From contig JADJXL010000025.1 in NCBI GenBank assembly GCA_016715885.1, positions 682,001 through 746,000 on the forward strand: a stretch of DNA of 64,000 bases, read 5' to 3'. Shown one piece after another: positions 17,206-26,695 of this stretch. The stretch is from Polyangiaceae bacterium (lineage in GTDB: Bacteria; Myxococcota_A; Polyangia; Polyangiales; Polyangiaceae). Position numbers and translations under genes: made by a program. The notes under the pieces are model-generated. The model was not told where the DNA came from. It did not search any database and was given only the letters and a program-made list of their open reading frames with translations. How positions within the stretch are numbered: the stretch's first letter is position 1; each line of letters starts with the position of its first letter.

Positions 17206-20200
17206 TCAAACTTCGCGAGCGATCGTCAAGACGAGCGTTTCACCGTCGACGGCGAGCTCGCGACGTTCACCGGCAAACGACGCGTTGCCCAGTTGGAACG
17301 TACGCACGAGCGCTTCACGAGAAATTTCCTCGCGAGCTCTTTCGACGACGCGTTTTACGCGGTCGCTCCCGTCGATGGCGAGCGAGATGCGGTCGGTGAA
17401 GCCGAGTTGGATGTCTTTACGAAGCCCTTGCACGCGCGAGAGGATTTCACGCGCCAAACCTTCGTCACGAAGCTCGTCGGTCAAAGCCGTATGCAGCACG
17501 ACGACGCCGGTTTTGCCGCCTGCAGCCGCGAAGTCCTTGCCGGCTTCGACGACGACTTCAATTTCCTCGGTGCCGAGCGAAACGGCTTCACCGTCGATGT
17601 CGATGGAGACCGAACCGTTGGTCACGAGCTCGCTGCGAAGAGCCGCTGCGTCGGCTTTGGCGAGGATCTGTTTGGCAATTTGAACTTTCTTGCCGAGCTT
17701 CGGGCCGAGCGCGCGGAAATTTGGTTTGAGCACGTACCGAACGGCCTGACCCTCTTGTCCCGGTTCGAGGAATCGCACTTCGTGCACGTTGATTTCTTCC
17801 GCGATGAGCGCCGCATGTTTCGCAAGCGCCGCACGCATCGAATGGCTCGACACGACGATGTCTGCGCGCGACAAAGGCTGGCGAACCTTGAGCTTGTTCG
17901 TGGTTCGGACTTGCAAACCAAGGCTGACGAGCTCTCGTACGGCGCGCATTTCAACCGCGAGCGACTCGTCGATGGCCGCGGCGTCGGGCTCGGGCCAAGC
18001 GACGAGGTGCACGCTTTCGGGCTGAGACGCGGGCCAGGGCGCACGCACGAGGCTTTGGTACAGTTCATCCGCGAAAAACGGCATGAACGGCGCAATCAGC
18101 CGCGCAATCGTCACGAGCGATTCGTACAGCGTGAAATACGCGTCGTGTTTGTCCCGCGCTGCCTCGGCCGATGCAGCTTCCGTGGGCGACCAGAACCGAG
18201 CACGTGAGCGACGGACGTACCAATTGGACAGCGCATCGACGAGGTCAACGAGGCGCTGCGCGGCTTCGTACAAGCGGTAGTTGTCGAGGTGCTGGGTGAC
18301 GTCGCGCGTGGCGAGCGCGAGCTCGGAGAGGAACCAGCGATCGAGGAGCCCTCGTTCGGTGACTGGCCTGTAGCCTTCGCTTTTCGCGAGATCCGCCGGA
18401 GAAAGCCCGCGTGCGTCGGGGTTTTTCTTGGCCGGGTTGAAGCCGTCGATGTTCGCGTAGATGACGAAGAACGACCAGACGTTGCGGATCTTGATGGCGA
18501 ACTCTTTTTGCGTCGCGCGCACGTTCGTGAGCGAGTGACGCGTGTTCGTCCAGGGGGGCGACGACGCGTAGAAGAACCAGCGGAACGCGTCGGCGCCGGG
18601 AGCCGGAGCGCTCGGGTCTTCGACGTACACGCGGCTGTCCTTCGGGAGCCGCGGGACATCGTTCGGCATGATCCGAAGCGGTTCGGCATGCGGGGAGAGG
18701 CCGAGCTTCGCGATGTCTGCGTCGGACAAAGCCACGACGCGACGGGGCAGCTTGAGTTTGCCCGTGGCGGGGCGCAGTTCGATGGGAAAAACCTGGCCCG
18801 TGCGATCACCGCGATACAGGTGCACTTTCGCGCTTTCGCCCGACAGATCGAGCCCTTCGTAATCCTCGCGAGCGATGTACGCGGTCCCTTCGGGGATGCT
18901 GCCGACCTTGGCGTTTTCCCCGGTCGCTGCGACGAACTCCATCCGTACGCGGTCGAGGATGATCTCGGGCGGCGTGTAATTTCCCTTGGATTTGCTTTCC
19001 TTTTTGCCTTCGCGATCACCGACGTGTCCGAGCACCACGCATGTTTCGTACGGGAGTGGATAATTTCGGACCCTGGACAAACCCACCTTCTTCTGCGTTT
19101 CCTCGTCGAAAACCAGCGTGGAGATCATGAGCAGCGAGTAGAACCAGCCGCGCGTCTGATCGATCGCTTCGCTGATGAAGTCCGCGGGGAACGCTCGGTC
19201 GAACTTTTCGTGCGAGCCCTTCGCATGGGGAAAACCCCACTGCGCAAAGGGCATGGCCCCCGAGTCGTACCAGCAGTCGATGACGTCGCCGACGCGCCGA
19301 TAGGTGCCCTTCTCGCCTTCCTTTTGGAAGGTGATCTTGTCGATCCACGGTTTGTGCACCAACAAATGCTCGGCCATCTTGGGATGCGTCTTGGCGAGAT
19401 CCGCCTCGATTTCCGCGACGTTGTTGCCGAGTTTGCCGCGGAGCGTCGCGACCGAATCGATGGCTTCGATCGAGCCCGTGACGTCGTTGACCCAGATGGG
19501 CAACGGCGTGCCCCAGTAACGTTCGCGCGACAGAGCCCAATCGACGTTGTTGGCAAGGAAGTCGCCGAAGCGCCCACTCTTGATGTGCTCGGGTAGCCAA
19601 TTGACCGTTTGGTTATTGGCGATCGCGCGATCGATGAGTGCGGTTGTCCGGATGTACCAAGCCGGACGGGCGTATTGGATGAGCGGGTCTTCGTCCGATC
19701 GCCAGCAGAAGGGGTATTCGTGGCGATACGTTTCAGCATGAACGAGTTTGCCCGCGTGCTCGAGGTCCTTGATGAGGTCCTTGTCGCTGTCTTTGACCCA
19801 GCGGCCGGCGTACTTGCCCATCGCATCGATGAACGTTCCGTCCGGTTTTACGGCGCAAAGGAGGGGCAAGTTGTGGTTTGTCTTGAGGAGCGCGCGGTGT
19901 GCGGCATGGTCGTCTTCGCCAAACGCAGGAGCGATGTGCACGATGCCCGTACCAGCATCGAGCGTGACGAAATCGGCTGTGATGACGCTGTAGACGGCCT
20001 CGTGCTCTTTGGCTGAAGCGGCAAATAGGTCGAAAGGCGGCGCGTACTTCTTTCCGACGAGATCCGAACCTTTGGAGGTCGAAAGAATGGGCAAGTCTTT
20101 GCCGAGTTTTTTGGCAATGGATTCACGCAGTCCTTCGGCCATGACGAGCTTGCGATCGCCTGCATCGACGACGACGTAGTCGAAGTCGGCACGAACGGCG

Positions 20201-20952
20201 GCGTACATGTTCGAGGGCAACGTCCACGGGGTGGTTGTCCAGACGCACAGCGCGGTCGTGGGATCGTCGACGAAGGGAAACGCCACGAAAACGCTGGGAT
20301 CATCGACGGTTTTGTACCCCTGCCCGACCTCGGCAGCGGACAGGGCGGTGCCGCCTTGAGCCCACCACCAAACGACCTTTTCGCCCTTGTAGAGCAGGCC
20401 TTTGGAATAGAGGTTCGCGAGGGACCACCAGACGCTTTCGACGTAGCTGCGGTGGTAGGTGACGTAGGCATCTGGAAGGTCGACCCAGAAGCCGATTTTG
20501 TCGGTGAGTTTTTCCCAGGCGTCGGTGTAGCGAAAGACGGATTCGATGCAGCGCGCGACGAATGGTTCGACGCCGTAACGTTCGATGTCGGCTTTGCCGT
20601 GGATGCGCAGCTCTTTTTCGACTTCCACCTCCACGGGCAAACCGTGCGTGTCCCAGCCGGCTTTTCGAGGGACGTCGTAGCCGCGCATCGTTTTGTAGCG
20701 AGGGAAGACGTCTTTGACTGCACGTGTGAGCACGTGTCCGTTGTGGGGCATGCCGTTGGCGGTGGGCGGACCTTCGTAGAAAACGAATGTGCCTTTCGAT
20801 GCCCCGGTAGCTCGCGAGCTTGCATTCAGCGTCTTTTGGAAGATTTGTCGTTCTTTCCAAAAAGCGAGGATTTTGGCCTCGTCGGTGGGGAAATCGAGTT
20901 CGGGGCGAACGGGTTCGAAGAGTTTTTCCCGAGAGGAAGGGCCGCCATTCAT
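17206..20952 (-). CDS. ileS: isoleucyl-tRNA synthetase with an insertion after KMSKS
   Basis: 1248 residues, against 930-1090 for most IleRS. Charges tRNA-Ile. Class I signatures: HNGH at 70-73 (HIGH), TTPWTLPSN in the CP1 editing domain, GTGIVHIAPAFGEDD, WYDSGAMPFAQ, and KESKS at 651-655 in place of KMSKS. Normally about 20 residues separate KMSKS from the D-A-L-R-W helix; here DAFRWFF begins at 788, so about 110 extra residues (roughly 672-785) are inserted, including strands LDLSGESAKVHLY and RVYVEDPSA. The HNGH and C-terminal layout point to the eukaryote-like type 2 branch. A 96-residue TPR-like lipoprotein gene lies 51 bp upstream. Confidence 0.95.
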   Translation of the reverse strand: MNGGPSSREKLFEPVRPELDFPTDEAKILAFWKERQIFQKTLNASSRATGASKGTFVFYEGPPTANGMPHNGHVLTRAVKDVFPRYKTMRGYDVPRKAGWDTHGLPVEVEVEKELRIHGKADIERYGVEPFVARCIESVFRYTDAWEKLTDKIGFWVDLPDAYVTYHRSYVESVWWSLANLYSKGLLYKGEKVVWWWAQGGTALSAAEVGQGYKTVDDPSVFVAFPFVDDPTTALCVWTTTPWTLPSNMYAAVRADFDYVVVDAGDRKLVMAEGLRESIAKKLGKDLPILSTSKGSDLVGKKYAPPFDLFAASAKEHEAVYSVITADFVTLDAGTGIVHIAPAFGEDDHAAHRALLKTNHNLPLLCAVKPDGTFIDAMGKYAGRWVKDSDKDLIKDLEHAGKLVHAETYRHEYPFCWRSDEDPLIQYARPAWYIRTTALIDRAIANNQTVNWLPEHIKSGRFGDFLANNVDWALSRERYWGTPLPIWVNDVTGSIEAIDSVATLRGKLGNNVAEIEADLAKTHPKMAEHLLVHKPWIDKITFQKEGEKGTYRRVGDVIDCWYDSGAMPFAQWGFPHAKGSHEKFDRAFPADFISEAIDQTRGWFYSLLMISTLVFDEETQKKVGLSRVRNYPLPYETCVVLGHVGDREGKKESKSKGNYTPPEIILDRVRMEFVAATGENAKVGSIPEGTAYIAREDYEGLDLSGESAKVHLYRGDRTGQVFPIELRPATGKLKLPRRVVALSDADIAKLGLSPHAEPLRIMPNDVPRLPKDSRVYVEDPSAPAPGADAFRWFFYASSPPWTNTRHSLTNVRATQKEFAIKIRNVWSFFVIYANIDGFNPAKKNPDARGLSPADLAKSEGYRPVTERGLLDRWFLSELALATRDVTQHLDNYRLYEAAQRLVDLVDALSNWYVRRSRARFWSPTEAASAEAARDKHDAYFTLYESLVTIARLIAPFMPFFADELYQSLVRAPWPASQPESVHLVAWPEPDAAAIDESLAVEMRAVRELVSLGLQVRTTNKLKVRQPLSRADIVVSSHSMRAALAKHAALIAEEINVHEVRFLEPGQEGQAVRYVLKPNFRALGPKLGKKVQIAKQILAKADAAALRSELVTNGSVSIDIDGEAVSLGTEEIEVVVEAGKDFAAAGGKTGVVVLHTALTDELRDEGLAREILSRVQGLRKDIQLGFTDRISLAIDGSDRVKRVVERAREEISREALVRTFQLGNASFAGERRELAVDGETLVLTIAREV

Positions 20953-21003
20953 GCGCGGGCGTCTAGCATGTTTCGAGCGGCGTGGGATGCGGGACGTGGC
21001 TGT

Positions 21004-21294
21004 TCATTGTGCCAAGCCAGGTTCGACCTTGACGCCAAGCTCATCGAGCTCTTGCGATGCACGCTTGGCAAAGCGGCTCGATGGGAAGCGCCTGACGATG
21101 TAGAGCAACGTGGATTTGCGAGCATCTACGTTGCCTTGCTCGCGGAATTGTTCGGCAAGTCCATAGAGTGCTTCGCCGGGCTCTTCTTCGATGGCGCGTT
21201 CGGGGTCGGGGTCGCGAGCGCATTGAACGGGGGCGGACGCGATCGATCCGAGAACGACGAGCGCGATCGAAATTGTCTGAATGGACGAGGGCAC
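21004..21294 (-). CDS. small exported TPR-like protein, probable lipoprotein
   Basis: 96 residues, GTG start. An N-terminal hydrophobic segment (ISIALVVLGSIASA) ends near APVQCARD, so export with possible lipid attachment at that Cys is likely. Residues 38-85 form one and a half TPR-like helical hairpins (ALYGLAEQFREQG, AKRASQELDELG), reminiscent of BamD/YbgF repeats. Same strand as ileS and 51 bp upstream, so probably co-transcribed. Function unknown. Confidence 0.68.
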   Translation of the reverse strand: MPSSIQTISIALVVLGSIASAPVQCARDPDPERAIEEEPGEALYGLAEQFREQGNVDARKSTLLYIVRRFPSSRFAKRASQELDELGVKVEPGLAQ

Positions 21295-21535
21295 GGCGGC
21301 AACTGTATCAGCGATGTCGTGTGCTCAGCGCGCGATCACGGTCTTGCTGCACTCGTGAACAGTGCGCGTTCTGGGTACTCGACCGGTGATTTTGTGCGGG
21401 TTTCTGGGCCGTCAAAGACTGAGTCCGTATATACAGGGAGCACCCGGCTTTGCTCGGCAGGGCGCGTCGTTGACCACTTTTCATGCGTGAATACGCGGAA
21501 AAACCGGCACGACGGATCGAGAGGTCAGTTACGCG

Positions 21536-23704
21536 ATGCGAACTTCGATGGGAACCAAGTGGCTCTTCTGCATGACGGCGATGGGGGCCGTTGCAAGTGC
21601 CGCCGCAACAGCCGACGCACAAGAGTCCGGTGCGCCTCAATCGATCGCGCTTGAACGGTTTTACGCAGCTCCCGCAGGCGATCGGTTGTTCGGCGTGCCC
21701 TCGCCGTATGCTGCCGGGCACAAGGTGCCGCATGTGGCGCTGTACATCGATTATGCCCATGACCCCTTGATTCTCCGCCGAAAAGACAACCTCGAGTACG
21801 GCGCGAGCGTCGTGAGCAATCAGTTGTTTCTCCGGGCAAACGGATCGTTTGCCCTATGGAACCGCCTCCTCATCAACCTCGACGTACCCGTTGCGCTCAT
21901 CCAAACCGGCGACGATGCGCCCAACAAGTTCAACATCCGATCCCCGAGCGGTCCGGATTTCGGCGACATCCGTCTCGGCCTGCGATTTCGCATCCTTGGC
22001 GAGTACGACAGCAGATTTCAGCTCGGCGTGAATGGGTACTTCTGGTTTCCCACGGGCACGGGCAACTATGTGACCGATGGTTGGTTCCGCGGATTGCCTC
22101 AGGTCGTCGTTGGCGGGCGCGTGATTACCGAGCGGCTGCCGGCCTTCGTGTACTCGGCGGCGGTAGGTCCCGAGATTCGATCGGCGATTCAATATTTCGA
22201 CAGGATCCCGTTGGGATCGACGTTTTCCATCGCCGGCGGCGTCGGCGTTCTGCTCGGCAAAGACAAGCAAATTCAAGTCGGTCCGGAGTTCAGCGTCATC
22301 ACGTCGCTGCGCCAAGTGACGGATCAGAACCTGAACGCGGAACTGCTGTTCGGCGGCAAATACCGGTTCATGACGAACTGGGAAGCCGGCCTCGCGCTCG
22401 GCCCCGGTTTGTCCGGGGGCATCGGCACACCCGACGTGCGTATGGTGGCATCGGTCGCGTACACGCCACCTTGGGCGCCGAAAGACACCGATGGCGACGG
22501 CATCTACGACCGTGAAGACGCGTGCGTGCAGATCAAGGGCATCCGGCACAAGGATCCGAAGAAGCACGGTTGTCCGTCCGATCGCGATGGAGACACGATC
22601 ATCGACGTGCAGGACGCGTGCCCCGACGTGAAGGGCATTCTGCATCCCGATCCGCGCAAGAATGGTTGCCCGCCCGATGCAGACGAAGACGGCATCCTCG
22701 ATCCGGTCGACGCGTGCGTGACGGTCAAAGGCATCCCGCACAAGGATCCGAAGAAGCACGGTTGCCCGTCCGATCGTGACGACGACGGCATCTACGATGC
22801 GGTGGATGCTTGTCCGGACGTCAAGGGCGTGCCGAACAAGGATCCGAAGAAGCACGGTTGTCCGCCCGATCGTGACGAAGACGGCATCCCCGATGCGGAA
22901 GACGCTTGTCCGGACGTACCGGGTATCCGAACGGGTGATCCAAAGACCAACGGCTGCCCCGGAGACACCGATGGCGACGGCATCCTCAACGACGTCGACG
23001 CGTGCCCCGACGTCAAGGGCGAGCCGGATCTCGAGAATCCTGCGCAGCATGGATGCCCGAAGCGCCAGAACGTCGTCATCCGCGAAGGCGAAATCGTCAT
23101 CTTGCAGCAGGTGCAATTCGACACGGGCAAGGCGACGATTCGGCCGGTCAGCAATCCGCTGCTCGACGAGGTTGCCGCGGTGCTGAAAGAGCATCCCGAA
23201 GTGCTGAAGGTCGAGGTTCAGGGGCACACGGATCCGCGTGGCGGCAAAATCCTCAACACGAAGCTCTCGCAAGCGCGCTCCGAGTCTGTCCGGAATGCGC
23301 TCATCAAGCGAGGCATCGAAGGCGAACGCATGACGGCCATGGGGTATGGATTCGACAGGCCCATCGCGACGAACAAGACGGCCGAAGGGATGCAAAAGAA
23401 CCGTCGCGTGCAGTTCATCGTCCTCGAACGCAGGCTCAAGGACGGGACGATCAAGAAGTACGACAACGCGCCGCCTGTCGTGGTCGAAGAGACCAGGACG
23501 ACGGGAGGTCGACCAGCGCCGAGGCCAGGTGGTCCGGCCAAACCTCCGGCTGGTCCGGCCAAACCTCCGCCCGCACCAGGCAAAGCTCCGCCGGCGAAAG
23601 CTCCGCCGGCGAAAGCTCCTCCGCCGGCCAAGGCTCCTCCGCCGGCGAAACCTCCCGTCAAGCCTCCGCCGCCGCCCGTGAAGAAAGCCGGCACGAAGAA
23701 GTAA
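21536..23704 (+). CDS. OmpA-family outer-membrane protein with thrombospondin type-3 repeats
   Basis: 722 residues. A signal peptide (cleavage near ADAQE) precedes a 290-residue region of alternating strands that looks like an outer-membrane beta-barrel. About six thrombospondin type-3 repeats (DxDxDGIxDxxDACPDVKG) follow at 318-515; these calcium-binding loops form a rigid stalk. The OmpA peptidoglycan-binding domain covers 525-640 (FDTGKATI, VEVQGHTDPRG, LSQARSESVRNAL, NRRVQF). The last 65 residues are a Pro/Ala/Lys repeat that could reach through the peptidoglycan. The layout is typical of myxobacterial OmpA proteins. Likely role: cell-envelope anchoring. TTGACC at 21470 may be a -35 element, without a good -10. 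Confidence 0.93.
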   Translation: MRTSMGTKWLFCMTAMGAVASAAATADAQESGAPQSIALERFYAAPAGDRLFGVPSPYAAGHKVPHVALYIDYAHDPLILRRKDNLEYGASVVSNQLFLRANGSFALWNRLLINLDVPVALIQTGDDAPNKFNIRSPSGPDFGDIRLGLRFRILGEYDSRFQLGVNGYFWFPTGTGNYVTDGWFRGLPQVVVGGRVITERLPAFVYSAAVGPEIRSAIQYFDRIPLGSTFSIAGGVGVLLGKDKQIQVGPEFSVITSLRQVTDQNLNAELLFGGKYRFMTNWEAGLALGPGLSGGIGTPDVRMVASVAYTPPWAPKDTDGDGIYDREDACVQIKGIRHKDPKKHGCPSDRDGDTIIDVQDACPDVKGILHPDPRKNGCPPDADEDGILDPVDACVTVKGIPHKDPKKHGCPSDRDDDGIYDAVDACPDVKGVPNKDPKKHGCPPDRDEDGIPDAEDACPDVPGIRTGDPKTNGCPGDTDGDGILNDVDACPDVKGEPDLENPAQHGCPKRQNVVIREGEIVILQQVQFDTGKATIRPVSNPLLDEVAAVLKEHPEVLKVEVQGHTDPRGGKILNTKLSQARSESVRNALIKRGIEGERMTAMGYGFDRPIATNKTAEGMQKNRRVQFIVLERRLKDGTIKKYDNAPPVVVEETRTTGGRPAPRPGGPAKPPAGPAKPPPAPGKAPPAKAPPAKAPPPAKAPPPAKPPVKPPPPPVKKAGTKK
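22482..23056 (+). repeat. six-copy coding repeat (TSP3 units, about 90 bp)
   Basis: Each unit encodes a D-x-D-x-D-G-I loop followed by DACPDVKG and a KDPKKHGCP-type linker. Long nearly identical runs are shared between units, for example AAGGATCCGAAGAAGCACGG at three places, so recombination could change stalk length. Confidence 0.85.
23531..23664 (+). repeat. short coding repeat, Pro-Ala-Lys tail of the OmpA protein
   Basis: Imperfect 15-24 bp units such as GCGAAAGCTCCGCC encode (A/G)KPP, APPAK and similar. Slippage-prone and in frame. Confidence 0.8.
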
Positions 23705-23723
23705 ATTCGTACGACGCTGAACG

Positions 23724-23760
23724 AGACGTCGGAACGTCCTGCAAAACGGCTCCGACGTCT
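23724..23760 (+). terminator. possible terminator after the OmpA gene
   Basis: A perfect 10-bp inverted repeat AGACGTCGGA/TCCGACGTCT with a 17-base loop lies 20 bp after the stop codon. No T run follows, so it may act as an mRNA-end hairpin or a factor-dependent site. Confidence 0.45.
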
Positions 23761-23941
23761 TCAGTTTGCCCTTCCAAACATTACGTCCACGTAGCAGCTC
23801 GCCAGCAAATCCGTCCGCGAGTCACTCGATTGGCTTCGTTTCATCCGCTGCCATGCAAGTCACTCGCCCTGGACGGCGTCGGAGCGTGTTGTGAACACCG
23901 CGCAGCAGCCTCGGTGCCGCTTCGGTGGTATCCTCGCCTCC

Positions 23942-24538
23942 ATGCGTGTTCGAGCATCCGTCCTAGCCGCGGCGTTCATCGTGCCGACAGCCCTCGTCGC
24001 TTCCCCCAATGTTCGTTCCGTTGGTCCTCGTTCGGCCGAAGCTGCGATTTCGATCGTGGTTTCGGTCAGCGAGCTGGTTCAGACGGCGACGCACGTCGTC
24101 GTGGCCAAAGCGGTGGAGCAACGGGGCATGTGGGAGGACACGCCGACAGGGCGGAGAATCGTGACGTACACACGCATGGACGTGGAACGTTCGGTCGTTG
24201 GAGACGTGGGATCGAGCGTGTGGGTGCGGACGCTCGGGGGCACCGTGGGTTCGACGGGACAATGGGTATCGGGTGAGGCGGCCATTGCCCCGAATTCGCG
24301 TTCGCTGCTGTTTTTGCACAAGTCTGGCACCGCGTTCGCCGTCGCAGCGATGGCGCAGGGGCATTACCCCATCGTGGTGACCGATGGTGCGGTCCCGCGG
24401 CTTGCGGGCAGCCCGGACACGGGAACGCTTCTTTTGCGCCGAGGGCCGACGATCGCGGCGCGCGAGGTTCTCGTCGGCAAAACGCTCGACACGGCACTGC
24501 AAGTCATCGCGGAGGCAAAGCGTGCGCAGCGAAAGTAA
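23942..24538 (+). CDS. exported protein of unknown function in a matrixin operon
   Basis: 198 residues from the ATG at 23942, chosen because it starts directly with a signal peptide (RVRASVLAAAFIVPTALVA); a start 51 bp earlier only adds a polar leader. After cleavage the protein is beta-rich: SISIVVSVSELVQTATHVVVAKAVEQ near residue 40, then TYTRMDVERSVVGDVG and SRSLLFLHKSG, a pattern I associate with small secreted proteins found beside myxobacterial metalloproteases, but I do not recognise a named family. The next gene starts 10 bp after the stop, so the two are almost certainly co-transcribed; it may be a partner or chaperone of the protease. Confidence 0.72.
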   Translation: MRVRASVLAAAFIVPTALVASPNVRSVGPRSAEAAISIVVSVSELVQTATHVVVAKAVEQRGMWEDTPTGRRIVTYTRMDVERSVVGDVGSSVWVRTLGGTVGSTGQWVSGEAAIAPNSRSLLFLHKSGTAFAVAAMAQGHYPIVVTDGAVPRLAGSPDTGTLLLRRGPTIAAREVLVGKTLDTALQVIAEAKRAQRK

Positions 24539-24548
24539 AGGCACTGCA

Positions 24549-25451
24549 ATGCACATGCGCGTCGCCATCGCCGCGATGTTCGCGCTCGTCGGCACTCTGT
24601 ATGCACACAGCGCCTCGGCCTACTGCCGCACGACGAGTTGTCCGGGGGTCGGAACCGGCGCGCGCTGCGAACCGGCTTTGCCCACCGATTGCGGCAAAGA
24701 GTTGTTCTGGAAAAACCCTTGCGTCAGCTTCTCGATGCAGCAGGACGCAAGCACTCAAGTCTACATAACAACGGCCACGAAGATCTTCGAAGAGGCGTTC
24801 GCTCTTTGGACGAACGCCGATTGTGGCGGAGGCAAACATCCGCGCATCAGCGTCGTGGACCTCGGTCCGGTCGAGTGTCGCGTGCACGAGTACAACAAGA
24901 AAGCGGGCAATGCGAACGTGATCATGTTTCAGGACGCGGAGTGGCCGCATGCCGGGGGTGGCAGCACGCTCGCGCTGACGACCGTGACGTACAACGTGGA
25001 TACGGGGGAAATCTACGACGCCGACATGGAGCTCAATTCGGCGAACGTCGCATTCACGACTGGCGACAAGGACGTCAAGTACGACTTGGCATCGATCGCT
25101 GCCCATGAAACGGGGCATTTTTTGGGTTTGTCGCACTCGACCGATGGAACCGCGACGATGTTCTCGGATTATTCGCCAGGAGCAATGGGCCTCCGGACGC
25201 TCGAGCCCGACGACATCAAAGCGATTTGCGCGGCATATCCTCCAGGCGATCCGATTCCATCCACCTGTGATCCAACGCCTCGCCGAGGATTCGAATCGGT
25301 ATGTTCGCCTTCGCCCATCGCCGAAGACGATGGGAATTGTTCGACGACACCCGGCGGGACGCGAGCACCGAATGCGATGGCTGCAGCATCGCTCCTTTTG
25401 GCATTTGGTTGGTTCACCAAGCGTCGCCGAGATCGTTCACGTCGTTCATGA
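24549..25451 (+). CDS. secreted matrixin-type zinc metalloprotease, MYXO-CTERM-like tail
   Basis: 300 residues. The signal peptide ends near ASAYC, then a Cys-containing propeptide-like region. The zinc site is complete: AAHETGHFLGLSH near residue 185-197 (HExxHxxGxxH), followed 11 residues later by the ATMFSDY met-turn, as in matrixins (M10). The last 40 residues are GNCSTTPGG, a hydrophobic segment (MAAASLLLAFGWF) and KRRRDRSRRS, the three-part layout of MYXO-CTERM surface-sorting signals, so the enzyme is probably attached to or released from the outer surface. Its stop overlaps the start of the RNase D gene in ATGA. Confidence 0.9.
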   Translation: MHMRVAIAAMFALVGTLYAHSASAYCRTTSCPGVGTGARCEPALPTDCGKELFWKNPCVSFSMQQDASTQVYITTATKIFEEAFALWTNADCGGGKHPRISVVDLGPVECRVHEYNKKAGNANVIMFQDAEWPHAGGGSTLALTTVTYNVDTGEIYDADMELNSANVAFTTGDKDVKYDLASIAAHETGHFLGLSHSTDGTATMFSDYSPGAMGLRTLEPDDIKAICAAYPPGDPIPSTCDPTPRRGFESVCSPSPIAEDDGNCSTTPGGTRAPNAMAAASLLLAFGWFTKRRRDRSRRS

Positions 25452-26695
25452 CGAAGCCCCCTCACCTCCTGCGCGACTGGACACTCGTTCAAGACGTCGT
25501 GGAGCTCGCGGCCGTCGTCGATCGAGCAAGTGGCGCGACGACGATCGGCATCGACGTCGAGGCGAACGGTTTGTTCGTCTACCGGCCGCGGCTGTGCACG
25601 GTGCAGTTGGCGTGGGAGGAAGGCGAACGAACGAGCATTGCCGTCATCGATACGCTGCGGGTCGACATTGCGGCGTTGGCGCCGCTTTTCAGCGCGACGG
25701 TGCCCATCAAGGTGCTGCACGACCTCACGTTCGATGCACGCATGCTGCACGAGCACGGTGCGCCGATACAGAACGTGCGCGACACGTCGGTTGCGGCGCG
25801 GCTGCTCGGGTTGAAGGCAACGGGCCTTGCATCCGTGCTTGCGACGGAGCTGGGCATCGTTCTCGACAAACGCTTTCAGCAACACGACTGGTCACGTCGT
25901 CCGCTCGATCCGGCGCACTTGGACTACTTGGCCAACGACGTGGCGCATCTGCTTCGACTGGATCGCGCGCTCATGGAGAAAATAGCGGCGCTCGACATCG
26001 GCGCGGAGGTCGAAGCGGAGTGCGCATACAAGCTCGTGACGGCGCTGGCTCGTCCACGAGATCAGCGCCCCGCGTATGCACGCATCAAAGGTGTGCAGCA
26101 ACTGGATCGCACAGGGCGCGCCGTGTTGATGCATCTCGTTGCCGCACGGGAAGACGTTGCCGAACGAGTCGATGTGCCGCCCTTCAAGGTCATCGCGAAC
26201 GAAGTTTTGCTCGAGCTTGCGCGCAGGCGTCCGCGCTCGATGACGGATCTCGGCCGAATACGTGGAGCATCATCGGGGCGCGCTGGTCGATACGTAGCGC
26301 GGTGGATCGAAGCCATCGCGGCTGGGATCGACGCTGGTGACGTGCCCGAAAGTGATCGCATGCTCTTCGATCCGCCACCGTTCGATCGGCAAGCTGCGAT
26401 GCGACGGCGGGAGATCGAGTCCAAGCTGAGCGCGTTTCGTCGAGCGGAAGCGCAGCGTCGAGGCGTGGACGAGCAAGTCGTGCTGCCGGGGCATTGCGTG
26501 CACGAGCTTGCGGCAATTCTAGCATCGACTTCAGCTCGAGATTCGGAGCTTGCGACGCGCATTGCGGCGGTGTCTGGCATCGGCGCCAAACGCGCCGAGC
26601 AATACGGCTCTGCGCTCGTGTCGCTGCTCGATACGCAAGCAAACGCCGAGAGCGCGTTCATGTCGGACGAACACGACGATGAACCGGCGTGGTGA
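25448..26695 (+). CDS. rnd: ribonuclease D
   Basis: 415 residues from the ATG at 25448, which overlaps the matrixin stop by four bases (ATGA) and so is probably translationally coupled. A 3'-5' exoribonuclease of the DEDDy family that trims stable RNA precursors. Exo motifs: IGIDVEANG (residues 33-41, D and E), HDLTFDARML (D), and DYLANDVAHLL (Y and D). Two HRDC-like helical domains follow at about 205-280 and 310-395, the second ending in a GIGAKRAEQYG helix-hairpin-helix-like turn. The substrate range is inferred from the family. Why it sits behind a secreted protease is unclear. Confidence 0.92.
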   Translation: MTKPPHLLRDWTLVQDVVELAAVVDRASGATTIGIDVEANGLFVYRPRLCTVQLAWEEGERTSIAVIDTLRVDIAALAPLFSATVPIKVLHDLTFDARMLHEHGAPIQNVRDTSVAARLLGLKATGLASVLATELGIVLDKRFQQHDWSRRPLDPAHLDYLANDVAHLLRLDRALMEKIAALDIGAEVEAECAYKLVTALARPRDQRPAYARIKGVQQLDRTGRAVLMHLVAAREDVAERVDVPPFKVIANEVLLELARRRPRSMTDLGRIRGASSGRAGRYVARWIEAIAAGIDAGDVPESDRMLFDPPPFDRQAAMRRREIESKLSAFRRAEAQRRGVDEQVVLPGHCVHELAAILASTSARDSELATRIAAVSGIGAKRAEQYGSALVSLLDTQANAESAFMSDEHDDEPAW

